Origin: TMED78 sp036337035
Lineage (GTDB): Bacteria; Pseudomonadota; Gammaproteobacteria; Steroidobacterales; Rariloculaceae
Assembly (NCBI GenBank): GCA_036337035.1
Contig: JAYZFC010000002.1
Location: 186,001-250,000 of the forward strand
Direction of reading: 5' to 3'
DNA: 64,000 nucleotides
The position numbers were made by a program, and so were the translations under genes. Of this stretch, positions 26,996-35,872 are shown in pieces. Position 1 is the first letter of the stretch. Each line of letters opens with the position of its first letter. Under the pieces are notes generated by a model. That model worked only from the letters and a program-made list of their open reading frames with translations, ran no database searches and was not told the origin of the DNA.

Positions 26996-28186
26996 TTATT
27001 TCCTACCAATTCTATCAATTAAATTTGATAGAATCTCAGCTTTTTTTGATGCCACATCGATATTTCTATAGTTCGTTTTAAATAACATAAGCTTCTTTTG
27101 TAAATCTTCTGCATTAGGACATAAGCCATTATCACAGATAGTATTACCAATTTTTTTCTTATAAAAAACATTTTCAAGATATGGGTTCATCCAAGCGCTA
27201 TAAAAACCATCTCCCCCATCTGAAACATACGAATTATAGAATTCTTTCCATGTAGTGGATTTTTGCTCCTCTCCCAGAAATTTAAATCCTGCAGTCAAAT
27301 ATGTATGGTTAGCCTCGCTTATTCTTTTCTGAGGTATCATCCAACTGCAGCCTTCAACAGCTTTATGAAACATATCAGATATCATTATTCTCCTATCAAC
27401 AAGTTCATCTATTCTTTCAAGTTGTGCAAGCCCTACACAAGCTGTCAAAGGAGTCATCCTATAATTAAGACCTGAAGTATCATGCCTTTTATAAAGTGGA
27501 TTTTGAAATTCTGAAGAAGCTAAACTCACTCTTCCAGCTGTTGCTGTTAAATTACCATAACCAATACCTGCATATTTTCTAACTCTGGTTGCTAGATCTT
27601 CATTTGAAGTAATAACCATACCGCCCTCACCTCCTGAAGTCATATGCTTTTTATTTTCAAAACTATAAACAGCCATATCAGCATGAGAACCTGCAAAACT
27701 ATCTTTATACTTCCCCATGATCGTCTCAGCACTATCATCAATTACAATAATATTTCTTTCTTTAGCAAACTCAATAATTGGTTCAATATCTAAAGGTAGT
27801 CCAAATAAAGATACTGGCATTATTACCCTAGTTTTTTCAGTTACTACAGGCTTAATACTATCTATATCAATATTCCATGTATTTGGATTAATATCTGCAA
27901 AAACAGGTGTCAAGTTACTCTCAACCGTAACAAGGGCATTCATGATTACAGTCAATCCTGGTGATATAACCTCATCTCCTGGTTTTAAATCACATGCTTT
28001 TAACGCAGCATGCAATCCTGAGGTAGCAGAATTAACCGCAATTGCATATTTAGAACCAGAAACTGCCAAAAATTTTTCTTCAAATTTTTGAACCCAAGGA
28101 TAATTTTTATTCTCTGGAGTTTCTGTATCTAAATACCTTTTAATATACTTAAGCTCATTACCTATATATTTTCCGAATTTGTCCAT
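26996..28186 (-). CDS. DegT/DnrJ/EryC1-type PLP sugar aminotransferase
   Basis: 396 residues. NSATSGLHAALKACDLKPGD and PVSLFGLPLDIEPI are typical of the family; the PLP lysine is in SFENKKHMTSGGEGGM, and LNYRMTPLTACVGLAQLERI follows. Such enzymes aminate keto-sugars, using glutamate, or in some subgroups dehydrate. Longer than the minimal family, with a C-terminal segment carrying CDNGLCPNAED. It lies between the two SDR genes of the operon, 8 bases after the cytidylyltransferase-like stop. Confidence 0.88.
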   Translation of the reverse strand: MDKFGKYIGNELKYIKRYLDTETPENKNYPWVQKFEEKFLAVSGSKYAIAVNSATSGLHAALKACDLKPGDEVISPGLTVIMNALVTVESNLTPVFADINPNTWNIDIDSIKPVVTEKTRVIMPVSLFGLPLDIEPIIEFAKERNIIVIDDSAETIMGKYKDSFAGSHADMAVYSFENKKHMTSGGEGGMVITSNEDLATRVRKYAGIGYGNLTATAGRVSLASSEFQNPLYKRHDTSGLNYRMTPLTACVGLAQLERIDELVDRRIMISDMFHKAVEGCSWMIPQKRISEANHTYLTAGFKFLGEEQKSTTWKEFYNSYVSDGGDGFYSAWMNPYLENVFYKKKIGNTICDNGLCPNAEDLQKKLMLFKTNYRNIDVASKKAEILSNLIDRIGRK

Positions 28187-28194
28187 AATCGATA

Positions 28195-28956
28195 CTATTT
28201 CACCCTCTTGTTAAAATCCGCCTGATTGTTTTTAAATTCCTGATTCCTAAACCAATTTATTATAGAAAGATTATTATCCTTTATTACTTTCACAATAATA
28301 GATGAATCTTCTAAATATGATACTTTATTAAATAAGGACTGATAAAAATTTAAGTCTTCTTCATAGTCAACTGTTAATCTAATATCTGCTAGAAACTCAT
28401 GCTCACTTCTCGGATGAACTTTAGAATATCTTAAATCTGCTCTATCTAAAAAAACATCAATCACATCAGTATCTGTATTGTAATCTGAAGCAGTAGAAAA
28501 TAGTTTTTTCATTCCATTTGCAGAGAATCCTAGAGTGATAAGGCCTGGCAAAAGATCATCCGAGCCTTTTACGCTATCGTTATTATCAGATATTAGCTTA
28601 TTTAAAGCATCTTTTGCTAATGAGAAGCTAAAAGTCGGATCATCTGCATCAATCAGCATTGCATAATCTAAACTATATTTTTCAAAACAAGAATGCCACC
28701 TATGGATTTTATTCAATAAGCTACCGCGATAAATATCTACATTATTCTTTTGTGCGATAATTGCAACTTCATCATCTGAACAATCCTCCGATGTTGCAAC
28801 AATTACCCTAAATCCGATTTTTTTTGCTCGAGCTATCACAAGCTCTATCATTGATAATTCTTGGAAAATCTTTTGGAAACATTTCTTTTCTAATCTTGTT
28901 GATAAAGCTCGAACAGTAACTATTGCTGCCAAATTATTTTTTTTAGTATTGACCAT
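28195..28956 (-). CDS. SpsF/NeuA-type cytidylyltransferase-like protein
   Basis: 253 residues with the nucleotidyltransferase fold of CMP-sialate/KDO synthetases: AAIVTVRALSTRLEKK, VIARAKKIGFRVIVATSED, YRGSLLNKIHRWHSC, MLIDADDPTFSF and HEFLADIRLTVDYEEDL. The usual loop R-x-G-S-T-R-L-P-x-K is altered to RALSTRLEKK, losing the Gly and Pro. It is expected to activate a NeuB product with CTP, but the altered loop leaves this open. Confidence 0.75.
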   Translation of the reverse strand: MVNTKKNNLAAIVTVRALSTRLEKKCFQKIFQELSMIELVIARAKKIGFRVIVATSEDCSDDEVAIIAQKNNVDIYRGSLLNKIHRWHSCFEKYSLDYAMLIDADDPTFSFSLAKDALNKLISDNNDSVKGSDDLLPGLITLGFSANGMKKLFSTASDYNTDTDVIDVFLDRADLRYSKVHPRSEHEFLADIRLTVDYEEDLNFYQSLFNKVSYLEDSSIIVKVIKDNNLSIINWFRNQEFKNNQADFNKRVK

Positions 28957-28969
28957 AAAAAAATACTCA

Positions 28970-29695
28970 CTACCTTAACATTCTCCAAAGCCTTATCTCA
29001 TAGGCTATACCTTTTCCTTGAGATCTTAGAAGAAATAAAATTGCCTCAGATACCTCTTGTGTAGTCATCAATGAGTCTTTATCAATGTCATCTCTATCTT
29101 CCATCATGCTTGTAGATATGCCAGCTGGGGATATGGTACCTACTCTAATGTTACTCTTCCTCACCTCTTCATCTAAAGCTCTGGAAAATCCTAGAAGAGC
29201 ATGCTTAGTTGAGCTATATACTGTATGTCCTTTTGTGCCGCCACCATTATAAGAGCTTGAAGAACATATGTTGATGATACTACCCCATTTTCTTTTTTTT
29301 AGATTTTCGATAAAAAACTTACATATAAGCATAGGTGCAATAATATTTATATTGTAAGTTGAGAGAATTTCTTTCGCATTAAATTTCTCAAGATTTTTTA
29401 AAGAAAATACTGCTGCATTATTTATTATAATATCTGGGCAACTATAATTCTTCTCAATATATCGACAAGTATTCTCAACTTCCTCTGTGATAGATAAATC
29501 GCATGTCAAAACCTCTAATATATTTTTATTTGATTTTATTTGCTTCTTAATATGATCTTTTTTATCAGAACCTGAAGTAATACCAATAATTCTAATACCT
29601 TGTTCTGATAAAGTTTCAGATATTGATAAGCCTAAGTCTCCAGTTATACCGGTAACTAAAGCTAGTTTTCCATTGAGTATTAGTTCTGTAGTCAA
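28970..29695 (-). CDS. Short-chain dehydrogenase/reductase (second of cluster)
   Basis: 241 residues. TGITGDLGLSISETLSEQGI is the cofactor motif; INNAAVFSLKN, INICSSSSYNGG and YSSTKHALLGF supply the catalytic Ser, Tyr and Lys. It is a different subgroup from the SDR at 26142, closer to FabG-like reductases. It starts with a TTG that overlaps the preceding stop as TTGA, so translation is coupled to the TIM-barrel gene. Confidence 0.85.
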   Translation of the reverse strand: MTTELILNGKLALVTGITGDLGLSISETLSEQGIRIIGITSGSDKKDHIKKQIKSNKNILEVLTCDLSITEEVENTCRYIEKNYSCPDIIINNAAVFSLKNLEKFNAKEILSTYNINIIAPMLICKFFIENLKKRKWGSIINICSSSSYNGGGTKGHTVYSSTKHALLGFSRALDEEVRKSNIRVGTISPAGISTSMMEDRDDIDKDSLMTTQEVSEAILFLLRSQGKGIAYEIRLWRMLR

Positions 29696-30507
29696 AGCTT
29701 ACTGTCTCTTATGAGTTTTTTTACAAACCTTAGATATTGCTTAGCTGTTTCAATATCATTTTTCCCCCTGGCACCCTGTATAACAATATTACCAGTGAAA
29801 TTAATTTTTTTTAATGACCTAAAACATGCCTTAAAATCAACATCCCCTTCTCCAATCTTAACAGTTGTACCAAAAAGTTTAGTTCTATCTTTAATATGTA
29901 AACTATAAATCAGCTTATCAAGCTCTAAAATAGCCTTAGGCGTATCTTCACCTAATGAACAACTATTACCTAAATCAAAGTTAATCTTTAAATTATCACT
30001 ACCAACTTTATTAATTAGACTTTTTATATTTAAAGTAGCTAATGATGTTTCAAGGGAAACCACAATATCATATTTTTTAGCATATTTGGTTATAGATTTA
30101 AGTGATCTTATCGCATCTTTTGCGTGATATTTATTTAAAATAGAACTATTGTCTTCGAGAGATAACGCCAACCTTGGTATGGCAAGTTCACTACAAGATC
30201 TAATTAATTCTTTTGCTACTTCAGTTGACTTTTTTGCTGTTTTACCAAAAATAGGATTGAACATAGAATAATCACAACTAATAGAAAATATTTCAACTTT
30301 TGTTGCTAGTTGAACCTCTTGAATTTCCTTCTTACCCTTTTTACTTAGTAAAGGATTTTTTAAATTATCGAAGATAAATTCTATTCCATCAAAACCTATT
30401 TTCTCAGCAATATAAAATTCATTCTTCCAATTATCTCTTGGGAAAGCCTGAATAAGGTTGTTTATTTTTTTTGAAAGCCGGCCTTGTACAATTCCTATTT
30501 TATTCAT
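29692..30507 (-). CDS. Xylose-isomerase-like TIM-barrel sugar epimerase/isomerase
   Basis: 271 residues of the AP-endonuclease-2/xylose isomerase-like family: IGIVQGRLS, GFDGIEFIFDNLKN, ALSLEDNSS, INFDLGNSCSLGED, YSLHIKDRTK and GEGDVDFKACFRSLKKINF. The Glu, Asp and His metal ligands are seen. It would interconvert keto or epimeric forms of a sugar or sugar phosphate. It overlaps the next SDR gene by 4 bases within the operon. Confidence 0.8.
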   Translation of the reverse strand: MNKIGIVQGRLSKKINNLIQAFPRDNWKNEFYIAEKIGFDGIEFIFDNLKNPLLSKKGKKEIQEVQLATKVEIFSISCDYSMFNPIFGKTAKKSTEVAKELIRSCSELAIPRLALSLEDNSSILNKYHAKDAIRSLKSITKYAKKYDIVVSLETSLATLNIKSLINKVGSDNLKINFDLGNSCSLGEDTPKAILELDKLIYSLHIKDRTKLFGTTVKIGEGDVDFKACFRSLKKINFTGNIVIQGARGKNDIETAKQYLRFVKKLIRDSKL

Positions 30508-30515
30508 TTTGACCT

Positions 30516-31517
30516 CTATTTTAAGACGTGGGCACCATTGAATTCAAATTTAAAATCTAACACTTTATAACCATTATTAACTAATTTTTCTTTAAATAAA
30601 TCTCTTTGTTTATCAACTACCATCATAAAAAAACCTCCTCCTCCTGCACCTATGATTTTTCCACCAAGAGCTCCTAATGATTTTATTTCTTCATACATAC
30701 TATCTATATTTGTACTCGAAATAGAGCTAGAGATCGTTTTTTTGATCTTCCAATGATCATCCATTCCAATTCCAAATTCTCTTATTCTCCCTTCTGTTAA
30801 TTCACTAACTGCTCTTATCCCGATAGATTTGATTTGATCATAAGCATCAAGTACTAACTTATCATCTGACTTTAGTTTTTTCTTTTGATCTTCTATAATA
30901 TTTTCAGATCTTCGTTCAATAGTGGTATAAATAAGAAAAATGCTCTCTTGAAGACTCTTGAGCTCTTTTTTACCAAGAACTAAAGGTTCACAAGCAACCT
31001 TTAGATCTTTACTAACTTTAATTATTTGTATTCCTCCTAGTGAACTAATATATTGATCTTGATATCCACCAGCCAATCCCAAAATCTCTCTTTCAACATG
31101 AAAAGCCTCTTCTGCTATTTCTATATTTGTCCTAGTCTGTCCCATTAAGTTTCTTATAGATTTAATAAATGCAACAATTAATGTACTGGAAGCTCCTAAA
31201 CCTGTGAATGTTGGCATTGTTGAAAAAGTTGCTACCTGGAATGAATCATAAATTTTGAAATACTTTAATAGTTCTCTTATTATTTGATGTGAGACTTTAT
31301 CGATAGAATTAACTCTTTCTGTCTCAGAGTATTGTAGAAATATATCTTTATCTAATGATCTTTTGGCAACCATAACGGTTATATACTCATCAATTGAAGC
31401 TGAAATCATAAATCCTTCATTTTTTGAAGCATAAAAAGGTAAGTCGGTCCCTCCTCCTCCTAATGAAATTCTGTATGGAGCGCTCGCTACTGAATGTTTT
31501 TTCTTAAACTTAAGCAT
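30516..31517 (-). CDS. hddA: GHMP kinase, D-glycero-D-manno-heptose 7-phosphate kinase-like (HddA family)
   Basis: About 333 residues. APYRISLGGGGTDLPFYASK is the hallmark of the HddA/FKP-like GHMP kinases; the ATP loop is TGLGASSTLIVAF, and motif 3 is LGGKIIGAGGGGFFMMV. It would phosphorylate C1 of heptose 7-phosphate, between GmhA and GmhB. I chose ATG 31517 over a TTG two codons upstream. HddA belongs to the GDP-D,D-heptose route rather than the bifunctional HldE route of LPS core. Confidence 0.87.
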   Translation of the reverse strand: MLKFKKKHSVASAPYRISLGGGGTDLPFYASKNEGFMISASIDEYITVMVAKRSLDKDIFLQYSETERVNSIDKVSHQIIRELLKYFKIYDSFQVATFSTMPTFTGLGASSTLIVAFIKSIRNLMGQTRTNIEIAEEAFHVEREILGLAGGYQDQYISSLGGIQIIKVSKDLKVACEPLVLGKKELKSLQESIFLIYTTIERRSENIIEDQKKKLKSDDKLVLDAYDQIKSIGIRAVSELTEGRIREFGIGMDDHWKIKKTISSSISSTNIDSMYEEIKSLGALGGKIIGAGGGGFFMMVVDKQRDLFKEKLVNNGYKVLDFKFEFNGAHVLK

Positions 31518-31531
31518 AATCAAAAAAATGT

Positions 31532-32308
31532 CTATAACAACTTTTCTACTTCACCTAATAGTGACTGAGAACCAGCAGCAATTATACCTTGTTGCTGTAA
31601 TATATCTTTAGACTCTGTGTGTATTATTCTGCAATCTCCTCCGGCAGTAGATAAAAATATCTTAGCAGCAGCAATATCCCACGGTTTATCAGTAGGATTA
31701 ACATAAACATCTATTCTGCCGGCAGCTACATAAGCTAATTCCAGATTAGCTGATTCCAATATATGAATCCTCCTACAAATAGGAGGTGCAACTCTATCAA
31801 GAATAGATTCTAATGAATTTTTTTTATCATCAAAATTAGATTGATTAGTATTAAAGGACACAAGCGCCTCAGATAATTTCTTCTTATTATCTAATTTATA
31901 CTTTTTATCATTTATATAAAAATCCTGCCCATTTGAATAAAACATTTCATCCCTAGATGGATCAAAGACGCCGGCAGCTATAGCTTGATTTTCTTCGACT
32001 AAAGTTATTGAATGTGAATAAAATGGAATACTGTTAACGAAATTTGTCGTTCCACATATTGGATCAATCACCCATGTGTAACGTGAATCTGGTTTTGAAT
32101 AAAAATCACTCTCTTTTCCTTCCTCGCTAAAAATTCTATCATTAGGAAATAAATTCTTTATATTCTCTAAAAATGCATCATGTGCAATTAAATCTGAATT
32201 AGACAAGAAACCCTTATCGTCCAAATAGATTGATCTAAAATCCTTAGCTTTTTCAACCTTAAGGGCAATTTTCCTCAAAATTGAAGGAATAGCAGAAACT
32301 CTATCCAT
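31532..32308 (-). CDS. Inositol-monophosphatase-family protein with altered metal site
   Basis: 258 residues. SEEGKESD supplies the first metal glutamates, WVIDPICGTTNFVN is the central motif and PWDIAAAKIFLSTAGG the C-terminal one. The second aspartate of the DPxDGT motif, a metal ligand in IMPase, is replaced by Cys (DPICGT). It may still bind metal, or have a shifted specificity. It probably removes a phosphate from a sugar intermediate. The start lies immediately after the NeuB stop (gap of 0 bases). Confidence 0.8.
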   Translation of the reverse strand: MDRVSAIPSILRKIALKVEKAKDFRSIYLDDKGFLSNSDLIAHDAFLENIKNLFPNDRIFSEEGKESDFYSKPDSRYTWVIDPICGTTNFVNSIPFYSHSITLVEENQAIAAGVFDPSRDEMFYSNGQDFYINDKKYKLDNKKKLSEALVSFNTNQSNFDDKKNSLESILDRVAPPICRRIHILESANLELAYVAAGRIDVYVNPTDKPWDIAAAKIFLSTAGGDCRIIHTESKDILQQQGIIAAGSQSLLGEVEKLL

Positions 32309-33382
32309 TTATACAAAATCTTTATAAGAAATAATATGGTTTTTTTCTAAATCTAAAAGTGCAGTCCTTCCCTCAACTTCATAATATTTATTAGGCAGAA
32401 TTCCTTCTTCTTTTTTTGTAACTACAGTTCTTAAGTTACTAAAATTTAATTTATCACCTTTCTTTATCTCTTTAGAGGTAATTATTCTTTTAGATAGTAC
32501 GCTATGTAATACACTTTCTGAATCTAAGAACACTTTATTTGTATCTCCTAGAGCAATTTTTATTTTATTCGAATCAACTATTAGTTCTTTAAATTCATTA
32601 AACTCTAACGATGCATTCTGATCAGGTCCGCTCATTTTACGACTCAATGTAACATGCTTCTCGATAACTTCAGCACCCAAGGCAACCGCCCCTAAGGTAC
32701 CAGTATCCCCTACTCCATGGCCTGAAAAACCAACATCTTGATTAAAAAGATTTTGTAAAATAGGAATACATCTTAGATTTTTATCTTCTAACTCGCTTGG
32801 GTAAGCTGATGTGCAATGAAGAAACATTAAAGGACAGCTAGCTTTATTAAAAATTTGCCATGTATTATTAATTTCAGCCCAATTACACATACCAACACTT
32901 GCTATAACTGGTATTTTTTTAGAGGCTACAAGCTCCATAAACCAAAAATTATTTGTATCAATACTAGCTATCTTTATAACCTTTGCTTTATTTTTTACTA
33001 GAAAGTCTAAGCTATCTTCATCCCATGGGCTAATAATATAATCTAACCCTTGCTTTGTTGCATGATCCCACAACTCAAGATGTTGTTCATCACTTAACTC
33101 TAGCCTAAGGTCAGGATAATCCCATGTACCAAATGCTTTTGACTCATCAGGAAAATCATTTTCATTCTTGCTAAGGTAACCTGTTGGTTCCTCAATTTTA
33201 ACTCCATCTAAGAGTAGATATTCTGGGTTTCTTTTTTGAAACTTAACTGCTTTAGCTCCAGCTTCTTTTGATTTGTCGATCATATTTATCGCTAGATCAA
33301 ATAGACCATTATGATTAATTCCTATTTCTGCTATAAAATATAGCTCATCCTCTTTAGCAAGGTATTGTTTCTTAAAGCTCAT
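32309..33382 (-). CDS. NeuB-family N-acetylneuraminate synthase-like enzyme
   Basis: 357 residues. NeuB-type barrel (about 10-270) with AEIGINHNGLFDLAINMIDK, AVKFQKRNP, HCTSAYPSELED, GFSGHGVGDTGTLGAVALGA and EKHVTLSRKMSGPDQNASLE, then a C-terminal antifreeze-like/SAF domain (about 290-357, SKRIITSKEIKKGDKLNFSN). It condenses phosphoenolpyruvate with a hexose-type aldose to a nonulosonic acid. It is first in the minus-strand operon. The sugar acceptor cannot be told from the sequence. Confidence 0.9.
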   Translation of the reverse strand: MSFKKQYLAKEDELYFIAEIGINHNGLFDLAINMIDKSKEAGAKAVKFQKRNPEYLLLDGVKIEEPTGYLSKNENDFPDESKAFGTWDYPDLRLELSDEQHLELWDHATKQGLDYIISPWDEDSLDFLVKNKAKVIKIASIDTNNFWFMELVASKKIPVIASVGMCNWAEINNTWQIFNKASCPLMFLHCTSAYPSELEDKNLRCIPILQNLFNQDVGFSGHGVGDTGTLGAVALGAEVIEKHVTLSRKMSGPDQNASLEFNEFKELIVDSNKIKIALGDTNKVFLDSESVLHSVLSKRIITSKEIKKGDKLNFSNLRTVVTKKEEGILPNKYYEVEGRTALLDLEKNHIISYKDFV

Positions 33383-33419
33383 GATTAATGTCCCAAAATA
33401 TTGATTGTTTTATAGGATA

Positions 33420-33439
33420 CCCTAATATTTTCGTTAGGG
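33420..33439 (-). promoter_or_regulatory. Small inverted repeat upstream of the NeuB operon
   Basis: CCCTAA and TTAGGG form a 6-bp hairpin with an 8-base loop, 38 bases before the NeuB start. It might be an operator or a leader hairpin. The rest of the roughly 260 bases up to tRNA-Ser is very AT-rich with no gene and no clear promoter that I can defend. Confidence 0.25.
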
Positions 33440-33646
33440 CTGCTCTTATATAACTAATTATAAAAAATAACACTTAAAAAATTAAATATTTTAACAAAAT
33501 ATAATTATATAATAACTTTTATCTTATTGATTTAGAGTTAAGATAGATTTTTTTGTTGGTAATTAAAGAGTAATTGCCATACATTTGTAATACAGCTAAT
33601 GAATCGTAGATGTGGTAAAAAATTGAAGCCCTTATAAAAAAGGCTT

Positions 33647-33737
33647 GGAGAGATGGCTGAGTGGCTGAAAGCGCTCCCCTGCTAAGGGAGTATACATTAA
33701 TAGTGTATCGAGGGTTCGAATCCCTCTCTCTCCGCCA
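33647..33737 (+). tRNA. tRNA-Ser (anticodon GCT)
   Basis: A complete 91-base class II tRNA: acceptor GGAGAGA/TCTCTCC, D-arm GGCTGAGTGGCTGAAAGC, anticodon stem CTCCC/GGGAG with loop CTGCTAA, a long variable arm (TATACATTAATAGTGTATC), T-arm GAGGGTTCGAATCCCTC, discriminator G and encoded CCA. It reads AGC/AGU. Confidence 0.97.
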
Positions 33738-33783
33738 GATTTAAAATACTTTAAAATGTTGATAATGAAATAAGGAAATTTTT

Positions 33784-34749
33784 ATGAATAGATCTTTAAT
33801 ATTAATGCTTTTTTGTTGTGTTCAAAGTTCTTTGATTGCTCAAACTCTTGTTCCATCAGATATACCCTGGATACGCCTAGATCAAAATTTTAGCAGTGGA
33901 GATTCATGGGAACTCCAATTAGTGCCAACCCAAGATGAACTCTATGTTCCAATAGGTTTAGTAAAGCCGGAAGGAGACGGTCCTTTTCCTATTATACTAA
34001 TTGGATCTGGACAAGGCATAAACGGAATAAAAAAAATACAAGATCAAATGGATATATCTCATGGCTTAATGATGCGCTTAGCTAAAAGAGGTTATGCATC
34101 TGCTTTTGTAAATTTTAGAAACGAGGTACCAGAGCTTTATAATGAAGTTGGAGATGCAACCTTAATTGAGGATAATGTCAGTGGCGGCTACCGTACTCTT
34201 CGGTCTAGAGGGAGCCTTGATTCAGATGATTTTATTTCTATCATAAGGCATATTGGGAGTTTGTCTTATATTGACTCTAACCATATTGGCGCAATAGGCA
34301 GTAGTCATTCAGGAGAAATTATCATGAAGGCTGTATCAGATAGTAACTTATTAGCTGCTGCTGTTCCTGCAGAAGCCGCAGTTAGAGAATACCTACTTGT
34401 AAGCGATGCTGATGCTCCTAGAGATGAAACAGGAACAGAGCTTCAATTACAGGATTTAGATTACGTAAGAAGCATCTCTAATCGGGAACGTGCAATGGAA
34501 AGAATTAATAGGATCAATACTCCTCTCCTAATTATGGGAAGAGATGGTGATCACCTGCAAGGCTTGTTTGAATTATTATTTGAGTGGGTAGATGAATCAA
34601 AAAAGAATGTAAGGTGGTTATCCTATAGTCATCATGAACATGGATATGTCTTACTTCGTAACCTTCCTGATGGTTCCTTTTCTCCAGATAGAATCCAAGA
34701 GTTAGCTTATAAGGAATATATAGAATTTTTTGATAAATATCTAAAGTAA
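33784..34749 (+). CDS. Secreted alpha/beta hydrolase (dienelactone-hydrolase-like)
   Basis: 321 residues with a signal peptide ending SLIAQ. The alpha/beta hydrolase fold shows an oxyanion segment LIGSGQG, the nucleophile elbow IGSSHSGE (GxSxxG-like), an acid in GRDGDH and the histidine in HHEHGY. It is probably a periplasmic esterase or lactonase. It leads a plus-strand run with an amidohydrolase and a molybdenum hydroxylase, 11 bases before the next gene, pointing to a shared catabolic task (inference). Confidence 0.82.
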   Translation: MNRSLILMLFCCVQSSLIAQTLVPSDIPWIRLDQNFSSGDSWELQLVPTQDELYVPIGLVKPEGDGPFPIILIGSGQGINGIKKIQDQMDISHGLMMRLAKRGYASAFVNFRNEVPELYNEVGDATLIEDNVSGGYRTLRSRGSLDSDDFISIIRHIGSLSYIDSNHIGAIGSSHSGEIIMKAVSDSNLLAAAVPAEAAVREYLLVSDADAPRDETGTELQLQDLDYVRSISNRERAMERINRINTPLLIMGRDGDHLQGLFELLFEWVDESKKNVRWLSYSHHEHGYVLLRNLPDGSFSPDRIQELAYKEYIEFFDKYLK

Positions 34750-34760
34750 GGAGTTAATCA

Positions 34761-35822
34761 ATGAATAGGAGATTATTTTTAGAAAACGCAGTAAAAATAT
34801 CAGCTGGAACATTGCTTTCAAATACATCATTAAATGCCTTCGCACAATCCAGAAAAGAAGTTTTATTGAATGGTAAAAAAGCAACTATTATTGATATTCA
34901 TGCACATTGTCTTTTTCGAGAAGTCGCTCCTTTAATTACAGGAACTAAACTAGGAAATGCCTCTCTTGATGACATTCTTGTATTAGGAACTCATAGAATT
35001 GATGATCTAGATGAAAGAGGAATCGATATTGCTGCACTTAGCGTTAATCGATTTTGGTGGTATGAAGGCGACGACCTAGATCAGGCTAAAGCAATTGTAA
35101 GAATCAATGATGAAGGTGTGGCTAATTGGTGTAATAGATACCCAGATAGATTTATAGGTCTTTCTTCGCCGGCTCTTCAGTTCCCAGAATTAGCTGCAGA
35201 ACAGGTTGAATATGCTGTTAGAGAATTAGGTCATGTCGGAGTTTGCATAGGCGGTCATGCCCAAGGAGAGGTGCCCTCTTCCAAAAAATATGACCCTTTT
35301 TGGAGCAAAGTTCAAGAATTAGGAGTCCCTATTTTTATGCATCCTGATGGCTCTAGGAATATCATCCAACCAGGTGCTTTAGGTGGGGCTGGTGGATTAG
35401 ACAATGTTATTGGAAATCCCCTAGAAACAACACTTTTTCTGTCTAAAATAATTTTTGATGGTACTTTAGACCGCTTTCCTTCAGTTAAAGTAGTAGCAGC
35501 CCATGGAGGTGGTTATTTTCCTTCATACTTAGGTAGGTCTGAAGTTGCATGTATTAGAAATAATTCTAACTGCATCAATAAACGAAAACCAAGTGAATAC
35601 CTAAAAGATCAGATTTTAATTGATACAATGATTTTTAATGAAGATAGTCTTCGTCACCTAGTTAATGTTGCCGGAACTGGACAAATAGTTTACGGATCTG
35701 ATATGCCATTTGCCTGGCCAGATACAATAGATTTGGTTGTTAATGCTAACTTCTTAAGTAATGAAGAAAAAAGAGCAATTCTTGGAGGAAATCTAATAAA
35801 ATTACTTAACTTAAATATTTAA
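34761..35822 (+). CDS. Amidohydrolase family 2 (ACMSD-like), exported
   Basis: 353 residues. An RR-containing leader (MNRRLFLENAVKISAGTLLS) suggests Tat export. Metal-binding IDIHAHC (HxH), the second histidine in IFMHPDG, the third in VAAHGGGYFPSY, and the catalytic-type aspartate in YGSDMPFAWP fit the ACMSD/decarboxylase group. It probably decarboxylates or hydrolyses a carboxylic ring compound in the periplasm. Strong AAGGAG site. Cotranscribed with the upstream hydrolase. Confidence 0.87.
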   Translation: MNRRLFLENAVKISAGTLLSNTSLNAFAQSRKEVLLNGKKATIIDIHAHCLFREVAPLITGTKLGNASLDDILVLGTHRIDDLDERGIDIAALSVNRFWWYEGDDLDQAKAIVRINDEGVANWCNRYPDRFIGLSSPALQFPELAAEQVEYAVRELGHVGVCIGGHAQGEVPSSKKYDPFWSKVQELGVPIFMHPDGSRNIIQPGALGGAGGLDNVIGNPLETTLFLSKIIFDGTLDRFPSVKVVAAHGGGYFPSYLGRSEVACIRNNSNCINKRKPSEYLKDQILIDTMIFNEDSLRHLVNVAGTGQIVYGSDMPFAWPDTIDLVVNANFLSNEEKRAILGGNLIKLLNLNI

Positions 35823-35872
35823 TTATTTTCAAATAAATATATGCTATAGGTATCATCTAGGGAGATTTTCTG

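Noticed and set aside
33620..33646. Hairpin AAGCC/GGCTT just before tRNA-Ser, considered as a terminator
   Set aside because: No T-run follows it before the tRNA, and the genes on both sides are divergent, so nothing upstream needs terminating on the plus strand.
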